From Mycolicibacterium grossiae (GTDB lineage Bacteria; Actinomycetota; Actinomycetes; Mycobacteriales; Mycobacteriaceae): a stretch of 64,000 nucleotides of DNA. The position numbers and the translations under genes are program-made. The notes under the pieces were generated by a model. That model had not been told where the DNA came from. It did not search any database and saw only the letters and a program-made list of their open reading frames with translations. Shown here in pieces: positions 16,114 to 23,790 of this stretch; the first letter of the stretch is position 1; every line of letters starts with the position of its first letter. The stretch is from the NCBI RefSeq assembly GCF_008329645.1, contig NZ_CP043474.1, forward strand, positions 2,046,001 to 2,110,000, written 5' to 3'.

Positions 16114-17405
16114 TTCGCGCAGGTGTCGTCGGAGCGGGATACGTCGGCCTGACGACGGCGGTGTGCGTCGCCGAGCGCGGCGTCGACACGGTGTCGGTGG
16201 ACACCGACCAGGCCCGGGTGGAGATGCTGACCGCGGGATTGTCGCCGATCGACGAACCCGACCTCGAGGACGCGATGCGGGCGGGCATGGCCGCGGGCCG
16301 GCTGCGCTTCACCGACCAGTTCGACGCCCTGGCCGACCGCGACGTCGTCTTCGTCTGCGTCCCGACGCCCAGCGGCGCCGACGGCGCGGCCGACCTGCGA
16401 GCGGTCGACGCGGTGGCCGACCGGCTCGCCGACGTCCTGGCGCCCGATGCGGTGATCGCGGTCAAGTCGACCGTGCCCGTCGGCACCACCCGGCGCCTCA
16501 CCGAACGCGTCGCACACCGGGGGATCCGCGTGGTCTCGACGCCGGAGTTCCTCCGCGAGGGGCACGCGGTGCACGATTCACGGCACCCCGACCGCGTCGT
16601 CATCGGCGCGTTCGGCGACGCCGAGGCCGAGGTCGCGCTGCACGCGTGCGGCACGGCGGACGCCCCGGTGCTCCGCATGAGTCCGGAGAGCGCCGAACTC
16701 GCGAAGTACGCCTGCAACGCGTTCCTCGCCGTCAAGCTCTCCTACGCCAACTCGCTGGCCCAGTTGGCCTCGGCGCTCGACGCCGACGTCACCGACGTCA
16801 CGTCGTGCATGGGTGCCGACCCGCGCATCGGCGGGGCGTTCCTGGCTCCCGGTCCCGGGTGGGGTGGCTCCTGCCTACCGAAGGACACCGCGGCGCTGCT
16901 GCACCTGGCGCACCAGGTCGACGTGCCCGTCGCCGAGGTGCGGGCGTGCCGGGAGACCAACGCGGCGCAGGCCGACCGGGTGGTGGCAGCACTGGGCCGT
17001 GCCATGACCGCGCCGTGGGAGTCGGCCACGGTCGCCGCACTCGGGCTGACGTTCAAGGCGGGCATCAGCGACACCCGTGACTCGCCGGCGCTCGAGGTCT
17101 GCCTGCGGCTCGCCGAGACCGGTGCCCAGGTACACGCGTTCGACCCGCGGCTGTCGGCCATCGACCCCGAGATCGTGAAGGCCGCCCGGGCCACGCCCAT
17201 CGACGACCCCTACCAGGCGATGAAGGCCGTCGACGCGGTGGTGGTGCTCACCGAGTGGCCGGAGTTCCGGGACCTGGACTGGGCCGCGGTCGCCGAGGGT
17301 GCGCCCGACGCGGTGGTGATCGACACCCGCAACCTGCTCGATCGCGACGTCGTCGAACGCGCCGGGCTCACCTATCTCGGCAACGGCAGGCCCGCCGGCT
17401 ACTGA
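16110..17405 (+). CDS. UDP-glucose 6-dehydrogenase family protein
   Basis: 431 residues. GVVGAGYVGLTTAV (4-17) is the NAD loop, followed by VCVPTPSG, STVPVGTT, TPEFLREGHAVHDSRHPDRVVIG, and GPGWGGSCLPKDT with the catalytic Cys (about 254). The C-terminal domain has LGLTFKAGISDTRDSPAL. These are Ugd/UDP-sugar dehydrogenase signatures. UDP-glucose to UDP-glucuronate is the best guess because a UXS-like enzyme opens the same operon. UDP-mannuronate-type dehydrogenases share the motifs and cannot be excluded. Last gene of the operon; its start overlaps the previous stop. Confidence 0.87.
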   Translation: MIRAGVVGAGYVGLTTAVCVAERGVDTVSVDTDQARVEMLTAGLSPIDEPDLEDAMRAGMAAGRLRFTDQFDALADRDVVFVCVPTPSGADGAADLRAVDAVADRLADVLAPDAVIAVKSTVPVGTTRRLTERVAHRGIRVVSTPEFLREGHAVHDSRHPDRVVIGAFGDAEAEVALHACGTADAPVLRMSPESAELAKYACNAFLAVKLSYANSLAQLASALDADVTDVTSCMGADPRIGGAFLAPGPGWGGSCLPKDTAALLHLAHQVDVPVAEVRACRETNAAQADRVVAALGRAMTAPWESATVAALGLTFKAGISDTRDSPALEVCLRLAETGAQVHAFDPRLSAIDPEIVKAARATPIDDPYQAMKAVDAVVVLTEWPEFRDLDWAAVAEGAPDAVVIDTRNLLDRDVVERAGLTYLGNGRPAGY

Positions 17406-17410
17406 CCCGG

Positions 17411-18250
17411 CTAGAGGACCGGTCGCCCGCCGGTCACGGCGAGGCGGGCGCCGGAGATGTAGCTGCCCTCGTCGGAGGCCAACAGGACGTACGCCGCGGC
17501 GAGTTCGGCGGGCTGCCCGGCCCGGCCGAGCGGGGTGTCGTCGCCGAAGTTCTGGACCTTCTCACTCGGCATCGTCGCCGGGATGAGCGGCGTCCAGATC
17601 GGCCCGGGCGCAACGCTGTTGACGCGGATGCCCTTCTCGCCGAGCAGCTGCGCCAGGCTGGCGGAGAAGTTCGCGATGGCCGCCTTGGTGGCGGCATACG
17701 GCGCGAGCGTCGGTGACGGCATGTCGGAGTTCACCGACGAGCTGCCGATGATCGAGCCGCCGGACGGCATGTGTCCGACCGCCGCCTTCACCAGGTGGAA
17801 GTAGGCGCCGACGTTCAGCTTGAAGGTGTGGTCCCACTCCTCGTCGCTGATCTCGTCGAGGCTGTCGTGGGTCATCTGGTACGCCGCGTTGGACACCAGG
17901 ACGTCCACTCGACCGAATTCCTCGACGGCGGTGGCGATGACGGCACGGCAGTGCGCCGGATCGGACAGGTCGCCCGCGACCGTCACCGCGCGGCGCCCCT
18001 CGGCCTCCACCAGCTTCGCGACCTCGGCGGCGTCGTCGTGTTCGTCGAGGTAGGAGATGAGGACGTCGGCGCCCTCGCGCGCGAAGGCGATGGCGACCGC
18101 GCGGCCGATGCCGCTGTCGGCGCCGGTGATGACGGTCTTCTTGCCGGTCAGCCGGCCGTTGCCGCGGTAGCTCCGTTCGCCGCAGTCCGGCGTGGGGTCC
18201 ATGAGTGACTGCACGCCGGGGGGTTGCTGCTGCTGGTCGGGGAAGGGCAT
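17411..18250 (-). CDS. Gsp39/YghA-type SDR oxidoreductase
   Basis: 279 residues. A Gln/Pro-rich N-terminus (FPDQQQQPPG), then the NAD(P) loop ITGADSGIGRAVAI (about 41-54), SNAAYQM, catalytic Ser in GSSSVNS, Tyr-x3-Lys in PYAATKAA and VAPGPIWTPLIP. This long-leader SDR subgroup contains the Bacillus general stress protein 39 and E. coli YghA and is typically stress induced. It lies 88 bases downstream of, and on the same strand as, the small gene at 18339-18533, whose SigF-type promoter may serve both. It ends 5 bases from the convergent Ugd gene. Confidence 0.88.
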   Translation of the reverse strand: MPFPDQQQQPPGVQSLMDPTPDCGERSYRGNGRLTGKKTVITGADSGIGRAVAIAFAREGADVLISYLDEHDDAAEVAKLVEAEGRRAVTVAGDLSDPAHCRAVIATAVEEFGRVDVLVSNAAYQMTHDSLDEISDEEWDHTFKLNVGAYFHLVKAAVGHMPSGGSIIGSSSVNSDMPSPTLAPYAATKAAIANFSASLAQLLGEKGIRVNSVAPGPIWTPLIPATMPSEKVQNFGDDTPLGRAGQPAELAAAYVLLASDEGSYISGARLAVTGGRPVL

Positions 18251-18338
18251 GAGGGTCCTCTCGTCGATGTGCCCGTGCTCGCGCGCCGCGGCCGGGGTGC
18301 GGCCGCGGGCGCTCGACAGGTACCCGCCGCGGCAGGGC

Positions 18339-18533
18339 TCACGCCACGGATTCGTTGTCCAGTGCGCGCCACGGTCCGTAGCTGACCACCCGCGTGATCA
18401 GCCGACCCTCGCCGATGAGGTCGAGCGTCCGCTCGGCTTCGTCCAGGTCCTCGGTGACCATGAGGATCGTCTTGCTGTTCGGCGTCTGGATGCCGTACTC
18501 GGTGACCGTCGCGGCGCCGTCCCGTGCTGCCAT
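18339..18533 (-). CDS. Small conserved-looking protein, 64 residues
   Basis: MAARDGAATVTEYG... then a beta-alpha-beta-like core (KTILMVTEDLDEAERTLDLI) and VVSYGPWRALD. No family is recognised. It is supported as a gene by a strong AGGAGAAGGA ribosome-binding site, a SigF-type promoter 33 bases upstream of the ATG, and codon use like its neighbours. It is probably a small cytoplasmic stress protein cotranscribed with the SDR at 17411. Confidence 0.65.
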   Translation of the reverse strand: MAARDGAATVTEYGIQTPNSKTILMVTEDLDEAERTLDLIGEGRLITRVVSYGPWRALDNESVA

Positions 18534-18566
18534 GTGTCCTTCTCCTCGCCCCCGGGTGCGCCGCGG

Positions 18567-18591
18567 ATACCCAGCCGCGGTGCGGCGACAC
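18567..18591 (-). promoter_or_regulatory. SigF-type promoter (leftward)
   Basis: On the reverse strand GTGT (18591-18588), a 15-base spacer and GGGTAT (18572-18567). One mismatch in the -35 box, a perfect -10. It points to the small gene at 18533 and forms a divergent pair with the promoter at 18608. Confidence 0.55.
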
Positions 18592-18607
18592 ACCGGTGGG
18601 CGATGTC

Positions 18608-18632
18608 GTTTGTGCGAGCGCCGTGCGGGCAT
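18608..18632 (+). promoter_or_regulatory. SigF-type promoter (rightward)
   Basis: GTTT 18608-18611, a 15-base spacer and GGGCAT 18627-18632. The following ATG at 18643 has no Shine-Dalgarno sequence and lies at the expected transcription start, implying a leaderless message. Confidence 0.6.
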
Positions 18633-18642
18633 CCGTGCCGCC

Positions 18643-19314
18643 ATGAAGCCGACCGACGTGCTGTCGTTGCCATTCGAATGGGGTTCCGCGGTGCGGCACG
18701 CCCGCATCTTCCATCCGCGCGGCGTCCTGCTCTCGGGGACCGTGGACCGCATCGCGCCCGAGGACCGCGGGTTGCCGCTGGTGTCCGGTCCGGTCGTCGC
18801 GCGGTTCTCCAAGGCGGTGGGGTTGCCCGGCGCGCTGCCGGACATCGGCGGGCTCGCGCTGCGCGTGCCGTCGGTCGATACGAGCCGCCCGGACTGGGAC
18901 GTCCTGCTCGTCACCGTCTACCGCGGACTGCTGGGCCGGGCGATCCTGCGGCCGGTCACGTCCTGGCAGGGCCCGGTGTTCTCGACGCTCGCCCCGCTGG
19001 AGCACGACGGGCAGACGTGGTGGCTGCGGGCGAGGATCGACAGCCGCATGGACGGTGGCGGGCTGACGTTGGACGGCGTGGCCGCGCAGGTTCGAGCGAC
19101 CGGGGTGGAGATCGACGTCGAGCAGGCGCTCGGCACCGGCGACTTCGAGCCGCTGGCCCGGCTCTCGCTGACCGGCGAGACGCCGCGCGGCGACGTGTCG
19201 TTCGACCCGGTGCGCAACCGGGCGCCCGGTGTGCGGTTGCTGCCCGGCTGGCTCAACGACCTGCGCGAGGCGGCGTACCGGCGCAGCCGGGAGGGCCGGC
19301 ACGCGGACGTTTGA
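18643..19314 (+). CDS. Unrecognised 223-residue protein, weakly catalase-fold-like
   Basis: The segment VVARFSKAVGLPGALPDIGGLALRVP followed by WDVLLV recalls the RFS...RG-x-A-x-K core of the catalase/allene-oxide-synthase superfamily, but the length is far below a catalase. The usual catalytic His is not obvious, and the haem-ligand Tyr motif is not seen. It contains several beta-strand-like Val/Leu-rich stretches and ends in a basic tail. It stands in the stress island with a SigF-type promoter and could bind haem or lipid peroxides; this is speculative. ATG 18643 is chosen from the promoter spacing. Confidence 0.65.
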   Translation: MKPTDVLSLPFEWGSAVRHARIFHPRGVLLSGTVDRIAPEDRGLPLVSGPVVARFSKAVGLPGALPDIGGLALRVPSVDTSRPDWDVLLVTVYRGLLGRAILRPVTSWQGPVFSTLAPLEHDGQTWWLRARIDSRMDGGGLTLDGVAAQVRATGVEIDVEQALGTGDFEPLARLSLTGETPRGDVSFDPVRNRAPGVRLLPGWLNDLREAAYRRSREGRHADV

Positions 19315-19334
19315 GATCGCGCATTGGCGGGTAG
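19309..19334 (+). promoter_or_regulatory. SigF-type promoter before phoU-like gene
   Basis: GTTT 19309-19312, overlapping the stop of the previous gene, a 16-base spacer and GGGTAG 19329-19334. The PhoU-like ATG is 33 bases downstream with a GAACGAGGAG ribosome-binding site. Confidence 0.65.
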
Positions 19335-19366
19335 GTGGCCGCGCAGTCTTCGAACGAGGAGCGGTC

Positions 19367-20014
19367 ATGCGCGACGACTTCCACCAGCAGCTCGACACGC
19401 TGCGCGACGACCTGGCGAGGATGTGCACGCTGGCAGGGACTGCCCTGCGGCACGCGACCGCCGCGCTGCTGGACGGTGATCAGGAAGCTGCCGGGCTGGT
19501 GTTCGACGACGTCGAGCGGTTGCGGCTGCTTCAGGGCACCGTCGAACGGCGGACGGTCGTCATCCTCGCCCGACAGGCACCGGTCGCCGGTGACCTCCGC
19601 ACGGTGGTGTCGGCCATCCGGATCGCCGCCGACGCCGACCGCATGGGTGGTCTCGCCGCCCTGGTGGCCCGCATGGCCGTTGCCCGTCATCCCGGCCGCG
19701 TCCTGCCCGACGACCTGATCGACACGTTCGGGCGGATGGCCGACATGGCGATCGAGTCGGCCGACCGCTGCGTCGACGCGGTGCGCACCGGTCACCTCGA
19801 CCTCGCCGGGGACATCCGCGAGCGCGATGACGCCGTGGAGGAGATGCATGCCGACCTCCACCGCAGGGTGGTCGGTGCATCCTGGCCGCACGGGTGCGCC
19901 GTCGCCAGTGACGTCGTGCTGCTGGGCCGGTTCTACGGCCGCTTCGCCGACCACGCGGCCGAGATCGCCCGGCGGGTGCGATTCCAGGCCGCCGGCGTGA
20001 CGGCGGGCATCTGA
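19367..20014 (+). CDS. PhoU-family protein
   Basis: 215 residues, all-helical, opening with MRDDFHQQLDTLRDDLARMC as in mycobacterial PhoU. Two PhoU repeats are visible, each with acidic metal-site stretches (LRTVVSAIRIAADADRMG in the first, LGRFYGRFADHAAEIARRV in the second). PhoU proteins dampen phosphate uptake through Pst/SenX3-RegX3 and influence persistence. No pst genes are adjacent, and the promoter is of SigF type, so this may be a stress-induced paralogue rather than the housekeeping copy. Confidence 0.88.
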   Translation: MRDDFHQQLDTLRDDLARMCTLAGTALRHATAALLDGDQEAAGLVFDDVERLRLLQGTVERRTVVILARQAPVAGDLRTVVSAIRIAADADRMGGLAALVARMAVARHPGRVLPDDLIDTFGRMADMAIESADRCVDAVRTGHLDLAGDIRERDDAVEEMHADLHRRVVGASWPHGCAVASDVVLLGRFYGRFADHAAEIARRVRFQAAGVTAGI

Positions 20015-20104
20015 CCGTCGTTCACCGACGACGTATTCGCCTGCGGGACTGGACTTCGCGAGGCGGATGATCCGCTGCCGACTCGCCGCGCCGGGCGTGC
20101 CGGT

Positions 20105-20776
20105 GTGATAGATGTTCCTGCTGTGGTCGTCGCGTCAACCCCCGAGCCGGCGGAGGGCTTCGAGTGGGTGGGCAGCTTCCGCTACCTGCTCGCCGAAGGC
20201 ACCTGGGAGTGGTCGGACGCGGTGGCCCGCATGCACGGCTACGAGCCGGGCACGGTGATGCCGACGACGGAGCTGATCCTGTCGCACAAGCACCCCGACG
20301 ACAAGGCCGCGGTCTCGGAGATCATCACCAGGGTGCTGCGGGAGGGGGCGGCCTTCAGCAGCAGGCATCGCATCATCGATGCCTCGGGCGGTGAGCACGT
20401 CGTCGTGGTCGTGGGCGACGAACTGCGCAACTCCTCGGGTGAGGTCATCGGTACGTCCGGTTTCTACATCGACGTCACCGAGTCGTTCGAAGCCGACATG
20501 CAGCGGTCGGTCAGTCGCGTCGTCGCCGAGGTCGAGCAACGCCGCGCCGTCATCAATCAGGCCATCGGCATCATCCGCATGACCTATGGCGTCTCGGCAG
20601 AACGCGCCTTCGAGGTCCTCGTCTGGCGGTCCCAGGATGCCAACGTGAAGCTGCGGCAGATCGCGGAGAACTTCGTTGAACGGCTCTCGGGTCATCCGTT
20701 CGATCCGACGGTGCGCGGACAGATCGACCACGTCCTGCTGACCGCGCACGACGACGCCGAACGGACCGGGTCCTGA
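20105..20776 (+). CDS. PAS-ANTAR domain protein (RNA-binding antiterminator)
   Basis: 223 residues. A PAS fold (about 15-125: FRYLLAEGTWEWSDAVARMHGYEPG, LSHKHPDDKAAV, VIGTSGFYIDVTE) is followed by an ANTAR domain (about 140-200: VEQRRAVINQAIGIIR, AERAFEVLVWRSQDANVKLR). ANTAR domains bind twin-hexaloop RNA hairpins and prevent termination; PAS supplies the sensing input. M. tuberculosis Rv1626-like ANTAR proteins use a receiver domain instead. GTG 20105 is the longest start; GTG 20126 is also possible. No close promoter of SigF type was found. Confidence 0.88.
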   Translation: MIDVPAVVVASTPEPAEGFEWVGSFRYLLAEGTWEWSDAVARMHGYEPGTVMPTTELILSHKHPDDKAAVSEIITRVLREGAAFSSRHRIIDASGGEHVVVVVGDELRNSSGEVIGTSGFYIDVTESFEADMQRSVSRVVAEVEQRRAVINQAIGIIRMTYGVSAERAFEVLVWRSQDANVKLRQIAENFVERLSGHPFDPTVRGQIDHVLLTAHDDAERTGS

Positions 20777-20796
20777 CCGACGGCCCGGGCAGGACA

Positions 20797-20822
20797 GTTT
20801 GCGAAGTCGGGGAGTCGGGTAG
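20797..20822 (+). promoter_or_regulatory. SigF-type promoter before AraC-family gene
   Basis: GTTT 20797-20800, a 16-base spacer and GGGTAG 20817-20822, 57 bases upstream of the AraC-type ATG at 20880. Confidence 0.65.
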
Positions 20823-20879
20823 CCTACGTCGACAGCGAGTTCAGACGTCAGCTCGAATGCTGCACGCGGGGAGCCCCTC

Positions 20880-21905
20880 ATGCACAGCGCTCGACTCGAT
20901 CACGCCACCCTTCAGCGCGAGGCCGGACGGCTTCGTCGACGAGACTTCGCGCACGACGACGTGGACGAGATCCGTCGTCATCTCGGCCGGTTGTACGACA
21001 CCGACCTCGCCATCGAACTCCTCGACCGCCCGTCGCACGGGCCTCGGGAGCGGCCATCGGTGGCGCACCGGCGCATCGACGCGGGCGCCTTCGCGCTCGA
21101 GGACGTCCGGCACGGCGGTCACGCCGCCGCGCGGGCCGACGACGTCCCGGTCATAGTGGTGCTCGCACCCGTCGACGGCGCCGTCCACAGCTGCATCCGC
21201 GATCGCGCGGCCGATGCCGGCCCGGGCACCTTGGTGCTGGCCGCAGCGGGACGTGGACCCGTGGAACTCCGCAGCCGCGAGGCCACCCTCAAGACGGTGG
21301 TCCTCGGCCACGACCTCGTCGACCGCGTCGCGCGCGAGGCCGCCGGCAAGCCCGAGGGTTCGGGTGTGCAGTTCACCGACGTAAGGCCGCGGAGCCAGGC
21401 GGCTGCCGAGGCACTGCTCAAGGCGCGCCGCTACGTCGAGCAGACCGTGCTCGGCAGCGCCGACGTCGCGACACCGCTGGTCCTCTCGGCCGCGGCGCGG
21501 TTGCTGGCGGCCACTACGCTGGCCGCGTTCCCGAACACCGTGACCGACGGCGAACCCCATCGCGACCGCGGGCAACACCGCCAGCCGGTGCACGTGCGGC
21601 GCGCCATCGATTACATCCACGAGCACGCCGGCACCGACATCGGAATCTCCGACGTCGCCGCGGCCGTGTGCGTGACGCCGCGGGCGCTGCAGTACGTCTT
21701 CCGGCGCCACCTCGATACCACGCCGATGGCCTACCTACGGACGGTGCGTCTGTCGCGGGCGCACGACGACCTGCTGCGCGCCGATCGCAGCGCGGCCACC
21801 GTCACGTCCATCGCCGCGCGGTGGGGATTCGCGCACACCGGCCGATTCGCGGTGCTGTACCGCGAGGCTTACGGGCAGAGCCCGCACGTCACGCTGCGGC
21901 AGTGA
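20880..21905 (+). CDS. AraC-family transcriptional regulator (copy 1)
   Basis: 341 residues. The N-terminal AraC-ligand-binding-like domain (about 15-200, starting RRRDFAHDDVDEIRRHLGRLY) is followed by two helix-turn-helix motifs (IGISDVAAAVCVTPRALQYVFRRHL and VTSIAARWGFAHTGRFAVLYREAYG, about 258-335). The ending GQSPHVTLRQ is closely similar to the second AraC gene at 33761, so they are paralogues flanking the stress island. Targets are unknown. SigF-type promoter upstream. Confidence 0.88.
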   Translation: MHSARLDHATLQREAGRLRRRDFAHDDVDEIRRHLGRLYDTDLAIELLDRPSHGPRERPSVAHRRIDAGAFALEDVRHGGHAAARADDVPVIVVLAPVDGAVHSCIRDRAADAGPGTLVLAAAGRGPVELRSREATLKTVVLGHDLVDRVAREAAGKPEGSGVQFTDVRPRSQAAAEALLKARRYVEQTVLGSADVATPLVLSAAARLLAATTLAAFPNTVTDGEPHRDRGQHRQPVHVRRAIDYIHEHAGTDIGISDVAAAVCVTPRALQYVFRRHLDTTPMAYLRTVRLSRAHDDLLRADRSAATVTSIAARWGFAHTGRFAVLYREAYGQSPHVTLRQ

Positions 21906-21949
21906 GCCGCAGCGTCACTGCGTCCGGGGATCGTCATCTCTTCAGGGGA

Positions 21950-22282
21950 TCACTTCTTCAGGGGATCGTGGCCCCAGTTCATCAGTGAGTACCGCCATGG
22001 CGTGTCCTCGACGTCGCCGGACGGCTTCTGCGCCTGGTGGCGCTTGACGTAGCCGACGACCTTGCGCATGTGCGCGTAGTCGTCCGAGGACAGGTCGCCC
22101 TTCTTCTTCTCCAGGATCTTCACGATGTGCCGTCCGCTGGCGTGGCCGGTGGACTCGGAGTCGCCGGACTTCTGCCCGACCTTCTTCGATTCATCGGTGT
22201 CCAGGAACGTCTCGAGCTGCTTGGCCGTCATGTTCACGGCTTCCTTGAATTCGTCGTACGTGGTGTCGTCGTCGTCGCTCAT
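21950..22282 (-). CDS. DUF3140 family protein
   Basis: 110 residues, strongly charged. YDEFKEAVNMTAKQLETFLDTDESKKVGQK followed by SGRHIVKILEKKK and YAHMRKVVGYVKRH is the DUF3140 pattern; function unknown, perhaps nucleic-acid binding given Lys/Arg content. The C-terminus DPLKK lies in a short tandem repeat of CTTCAGGGGATC (21940-21951 and 21956-21967). Divergent from the small lipoprotein gene, each with its own SigF-type promoter. Confidence 0.82.
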   Translation of the reverse strand: MSDDDDTTYDEFKEAVNMTAKQLETFLDTDESKKVGQKSGDSESTGHASGRHIVKILEKKKGDLSSDDYAHMRKVVGYVKRHQAQKPSGDVEDTPWRYSLMNWGHDPLKK

Positions 22283-22325
22283 GTCCTCGGCTCTCGTCGG
22301 TGGCTCTCGTCGGTTGGGTGCGTGA

Positions 22326-22350
22326 TTTCCCGGTCGGCGGGGCGACAAAC
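22326..22350 (-). promoter_or_regulatory. SigF-type promoter before DUF3140 gene
   Basis: Reverse strand GTTT (22350-22347), a 15-base spacer and GGGAAA (22331-22326), 43 bases before the DUF3140 ATG. The -10 differs from GGGTAT at one core position. Confidence 0.5.
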
Positions 22351-22385
22351 GATTGTGACGTCGCGGGGACGTCCGCGGCGGTGGC

Positions 22386-22410
22386 GTTTCGCAACGGGGC
22401 GCCCGGGTAA
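22386..22410 (+). promoter_or_regulatory. SigF-type promoter before small lipoprotein
   Basis: GTTT 22386-22389, a 15-base spacer and GGGTAA 22405-22410. Together with the leftward site at 22326-22350 it makes a second divergent SigF promoter pair. Confidence 0.65.
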
Positions 22411-22463
22411 CGGCCACACGTGTCGGCCGCCCCTGCGCGCCGACGACGACGAAAGGGGCGACC

Positions 22464-22625
22464 ATGGCCGTCACGCACTGGAGGAACGCCGCAACGGGAG
22501 CCGGGTTCGCCGCGTTGCTCGCGCTCACACCGATCCTTGCGGCATGCAACGGCGAGGACTCCGCCCCCACCTATTCCAATACCAGTGAGACCTCGAGTTC
22601 GTCGTCCCCGAGCCCGACGCCGTAG
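22464..22625 (+). CDS. Tiny lipoprotein, 53 residues
   Basis: MAVTHWRNAATGAGFAALLA continues into a hydrophobic stretch and the lipobox LAAC (Cys at residue 28). A mature part of only 25 residues follows, rich in Ser/Thr/Pro and ending SSSPSPTP. A signal-peptidase II lipoprotein anchored outside the membrane is expected. AAAGGGG ribosome-binding site and a perfect SigF-type promoter support it. No function is known; it may be an envelope-stress reporter or spacer peptide. Confidence 0.75.
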   Translation: MAVTHWRNAATGAGFAALLALTPILAACNGEDSAPTYSNTSETSSSSSPSPTP

Positions 22626-22887
22626 CGGCGCGAACCCGTCTGCGGGCAGGAACGCGAAGCCATTTCGCGAAGAGTGCATGCCGGACGGTTGGCCGCTGCA
22701 CGAACAGATCGCGCGGGCGTCGAAGAGCCCGTCCCCGGGAAGCGGCTGTTGTACGGGGTGCTTAGCCGGGCTGCCGGTTGACGCGTCGGGGAGCGCCCGT
22801 TCCGATCTTGATGCATCCGGAGCACAATGATCGTGGCCCTCCAGCCTCGCGGGGTGACGCATCGTCTGCTCCTGGAGGTCGAGGACG
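22626..22887. other. Intergenic region before sigma factor gene
   Basis: 262 bases with no credible gene and no clear GTTT-N15-GGGTA promoter, even though SigF genes elsewhere are often autoregulated. A GGAGG-type ribosome-binding site lies just before the TTG start at 22888. Confidence 0.5.
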
Positions 22888-23736
22888 TTGACCACCGATC
22901 GCACCGCCGCTTCTCCCGCCGTCGGCCGCGCCGCCAGCCGCGGCCCCGCCCACGACGACGAGCACCGCTACGCCCGCGTGCAGACGATGTTCCGCGAATT
23001 GCGGACGCTGCCGGTCGAATCCGTCGAGCATCGGCGGCTGCGCGACGAGATCATCGGTTCGGCACTGCCATTGGCAGACCACGTCGCACGCCGCTACACG
23101 CGCAGCAATGAGTCCTACGAGGACCTGGTGCAGGTCGCGCGCGTCGGCCTGCTGAACGCCGTCAACCGCTACGATCCCGACGCCGGCGACTTCCTGGCCT
23201 ACGCCGTGCCGACGGTGATGGGCGAGGTGAAGCGGTACTTCCGGGACTGTGGCTGGGCGGTCAAGGTGCCGCGCCGCCTGAAGGACGTCTACCCGCGGAT
23301 CGCCCCGGCGACAGCCGAACTCACGCAGCGCCTGGGCCGCGCGCCGACGCCGAGCGAAGTCGCCGCCGAGATGGGCATCGATCGCGAGGACCTCGTCGAG
23401 GGGATGCTCGCCGGCGAGTCCTACTCGACGCGTTCCATCGACGCCGTGATCGGCGACGGGGACGACGGGCACGCGATGGTGGACCGGCTCGGCGCGCTCG
23501 ATCCCAACATCCGGTTCATCGAGGACCGCGAGGACCTGCGCACCCACCTCGCACTCCTGTCGCGCCGGGAGCAACAGATCCTCAAGATGCGGTTCTTCGA
23601 GTCGCTCACCCAGAGTGAGATCGCCGCACGAGTCGGCGTGTCGCAGATGCATGTGTCGCGGTTGCTCGCCCAGGCGCTGACCACGCTGCGCGACGCGATG
23701 AGCGACTCGCCGGCGCCGCTGTCCCGCGCCGGGTGA
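22888..23736 (+). CDS. RNA polymerase sigma factor, SigB/SigF/SigG family
   Basis: 282 residues. Region 2 (YTRSNESYEDLVQVARVGLLNAVNRYDP, about 71-98), 2.4 (FLAYAVPTVMGEVKRYFRD), region 3 (TQRLGRAPTPSEVAAEMGI) and region 4 helix-turn-helix (LTQSEIAARVGVSQMHVSRLLAQAL, about 246-270). This is the stress sigma class containing mycobacterial SigF. No RsbW-like anti-sigma gene overlaps it, unlike the usX-sigF operon, so it may be a SigF paralogue controlled by the STAS-ATPase protein nearby. TTG 22888 is chosen for its GGAGGTCGAGGA ribosome-binding site. It is the obvious reader of the many GTTT/GGGTA promoters here. Confidence 0.9.
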   Translation: MTTDRTAASPAVGRAASRGPAHDDEHRYARVQTMFRELRTLPVESVEHRRLRDEIIGSALPLADHVARRYTRSNESYEDLVQVARVGLLNAVNRYDPDAGDFLAYAVPTVMGEVKRYFRDCGWAVKVPRRLKDVYPRIAPATAELTQRLGRAPTPSEVAAEMGIDREDLVEGMLAGESYSTRSIDAVIGDGDDGHAMVDRLGALDPNIRFIEDREDLRTHLALLSRREQQILKMRFFESLTQSEIAARVGVSQMHVSRLLAQALTTLRDAMSDSPAPLSRAG

Positions 23737-23756
23737 GTCGCACTGCGGCGCCGACG

Positions 23757-23781
23757 GGTTGACGGGCTCGCGGGCGGGTAG
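23757..23781 (+). promoter_or_regulatory. SigF-type promoter before cheB-like gene
   Basis: GGTT 23757-23760, a 15-base spacer and GGGTAG 23776-23781. The ATG at 23791 follows within 10 bases without a ribosome-binding site, so the message is probably leaderless. Confidence 0.5.
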
Positions 23782-23790
23782 GTTCCCACC

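Noticed and set aside
20040..20070. DosR-type box before the PAS-ANTAR gene
   Set aside because: Only the GGGACT half-site is present; the second half is degenerate.
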